Assembly: GCA_902761395.1 (NCBI GenBank) | Contig: CACWKJ010000059.1 | Coordinates: forward strand, 1 to 5,892 | Direction: 5' to 3' | From: an uncultured Elusimicrobium sp. | GTDB taxonomy: Bacteria > Elusimicrobiota > Endomicrobiia > Endomicrobiales > Endomicrobiaceae | DNA length: 5,892 nt | Part shown: positions 5,821 through 5,892 of the stretch, in pieces | Layout of the letters: each line of letters opens with the position of its first letter | Position numbering within the stretch: the stretch's first letter is position 1 | Notes under the pieces: model-generated | What the model was told of the DNA's origin: nothing | Database searches by the model: none | What the model saw: the letters and a program-made list of their open reading frames with translations, nothing else | Position numbers and translations under genes: made by a program

Positions 5821-5892
5821 ATGAATATTTTATTGGCCGGCGGAGCAGGTTTTTTGGGTTCCCATTTTTGCGATTTTTTATTGGAAAAAGGA
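5821..5892 (+). CDS. NAD(P)-binding extended SDR, sugar epimerase/dehydratase type (N-terminal 24 codons, runs off window)
   Basis: Only the first 24 codons are visible. They encode a beta-strand (NILLA), the glycine-rich GGAGFLGSH dinucleotide-binding loop (residues 7-15) and the start of the first helix with a CDFLLEKG segment. This is the N-terminus of the NAD-dependent epimerase/dehydratase family (extended SDRs), which act on nucleotide sugars such as UDP-glucose, UDP-glucuronate or dTDP-glucose. The CD-LLE-G wording is reminiscent of UDP-glucuronate decarboxylases, but the catalytic Tyr-x3-Lys and substrate residues lie outside the window, so the substrate cannot be named. An Ala stands where the common TGGAGF form has Thr. 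The start is supported by the AGGAGA RBS. The 81-nt gap with its own candidate promoter suggests it is functionally separate from the salvage genes. Confidence 0.8.
   Translation, partial: MNILLAGGAGFLGSHFCDFLLEKG

Overview
The window is bacterial and AT-rich (about one third G+C by eye). It is read entirely on the + strand and is almost fully coding. Translation fits the standard bacterial code: TAA, TAG and TGA all serve as stops, and TGG encodes Trp. Shine-Dalgarno sequences are strong before recJ and before the last gene. The lineage cannot be fixed from the sequence alone. The RecJ (DRDVDG in motif I and a long insert before motif IV) reminds me of RecJ proteins from spirochaetes and some other deep-branching anaerobes such as Elusimicrobiota. 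That is an impression from memory, not a search result.

Layout: (1) bases 2-349 hold the C-terminal end of a pyrimidine-nucleoside/thymidine phosphorylase cut by the window edge; (2) 361-2331 a complete RecJ single-strand DNA exonuclease starting at TTG; (3) 2393-3277 an S-methyl-5'-thioadenosine phosphorylase (MTAP); (4) 3293-3697 a small homotetramer-type cytidine deaminase; (5) 3694-5739 a Na+/phosphate cotransporter-family protein with an unusual exported Ig-like domain at the N-terminus and a PhoU-like cytoplasmic tail; (6) 5821-5892 the first 24 codons of an NAD(P)-binding extended SDR sugar epimerase/dehydratase-type protein. Gaps are 11, 61, 15, -4 and 81 nt. The two larger gaps each hold a candidate sigma70-type promoter with an inverted repeat overlapping or lying inside it. 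No intrinsic terminator, RNA gene, mobile element or CRISPR was seen.

Functionally, genes 1, 3 and 4 form a nucleoside-salvage set. Cytidine deaminase turns (deoxy)cytidine into (deoxy)uridine, the pyrimidine phosphorylase cleaves (deoxy)uridine or thymidine with phosphate, and MTAP cleaves methylthioadenosine with phosphate. RecJ releases 5'-mononucleotides from DNA. The membrane protein, translationally overlapped with the deaminase, may bring in or manage the phosphate that the two phosphorylases consume. This link is inferred from gene order, not demonstrated. No clearly new system is evident. The most distinctive items are the Ig-domain/Na-Pi transporter fusion with a changed second QSS motif, the deaminase-transporter ATGA overlap sitting on an A7 slippery heptamer, and the inserted segment in RecJ.
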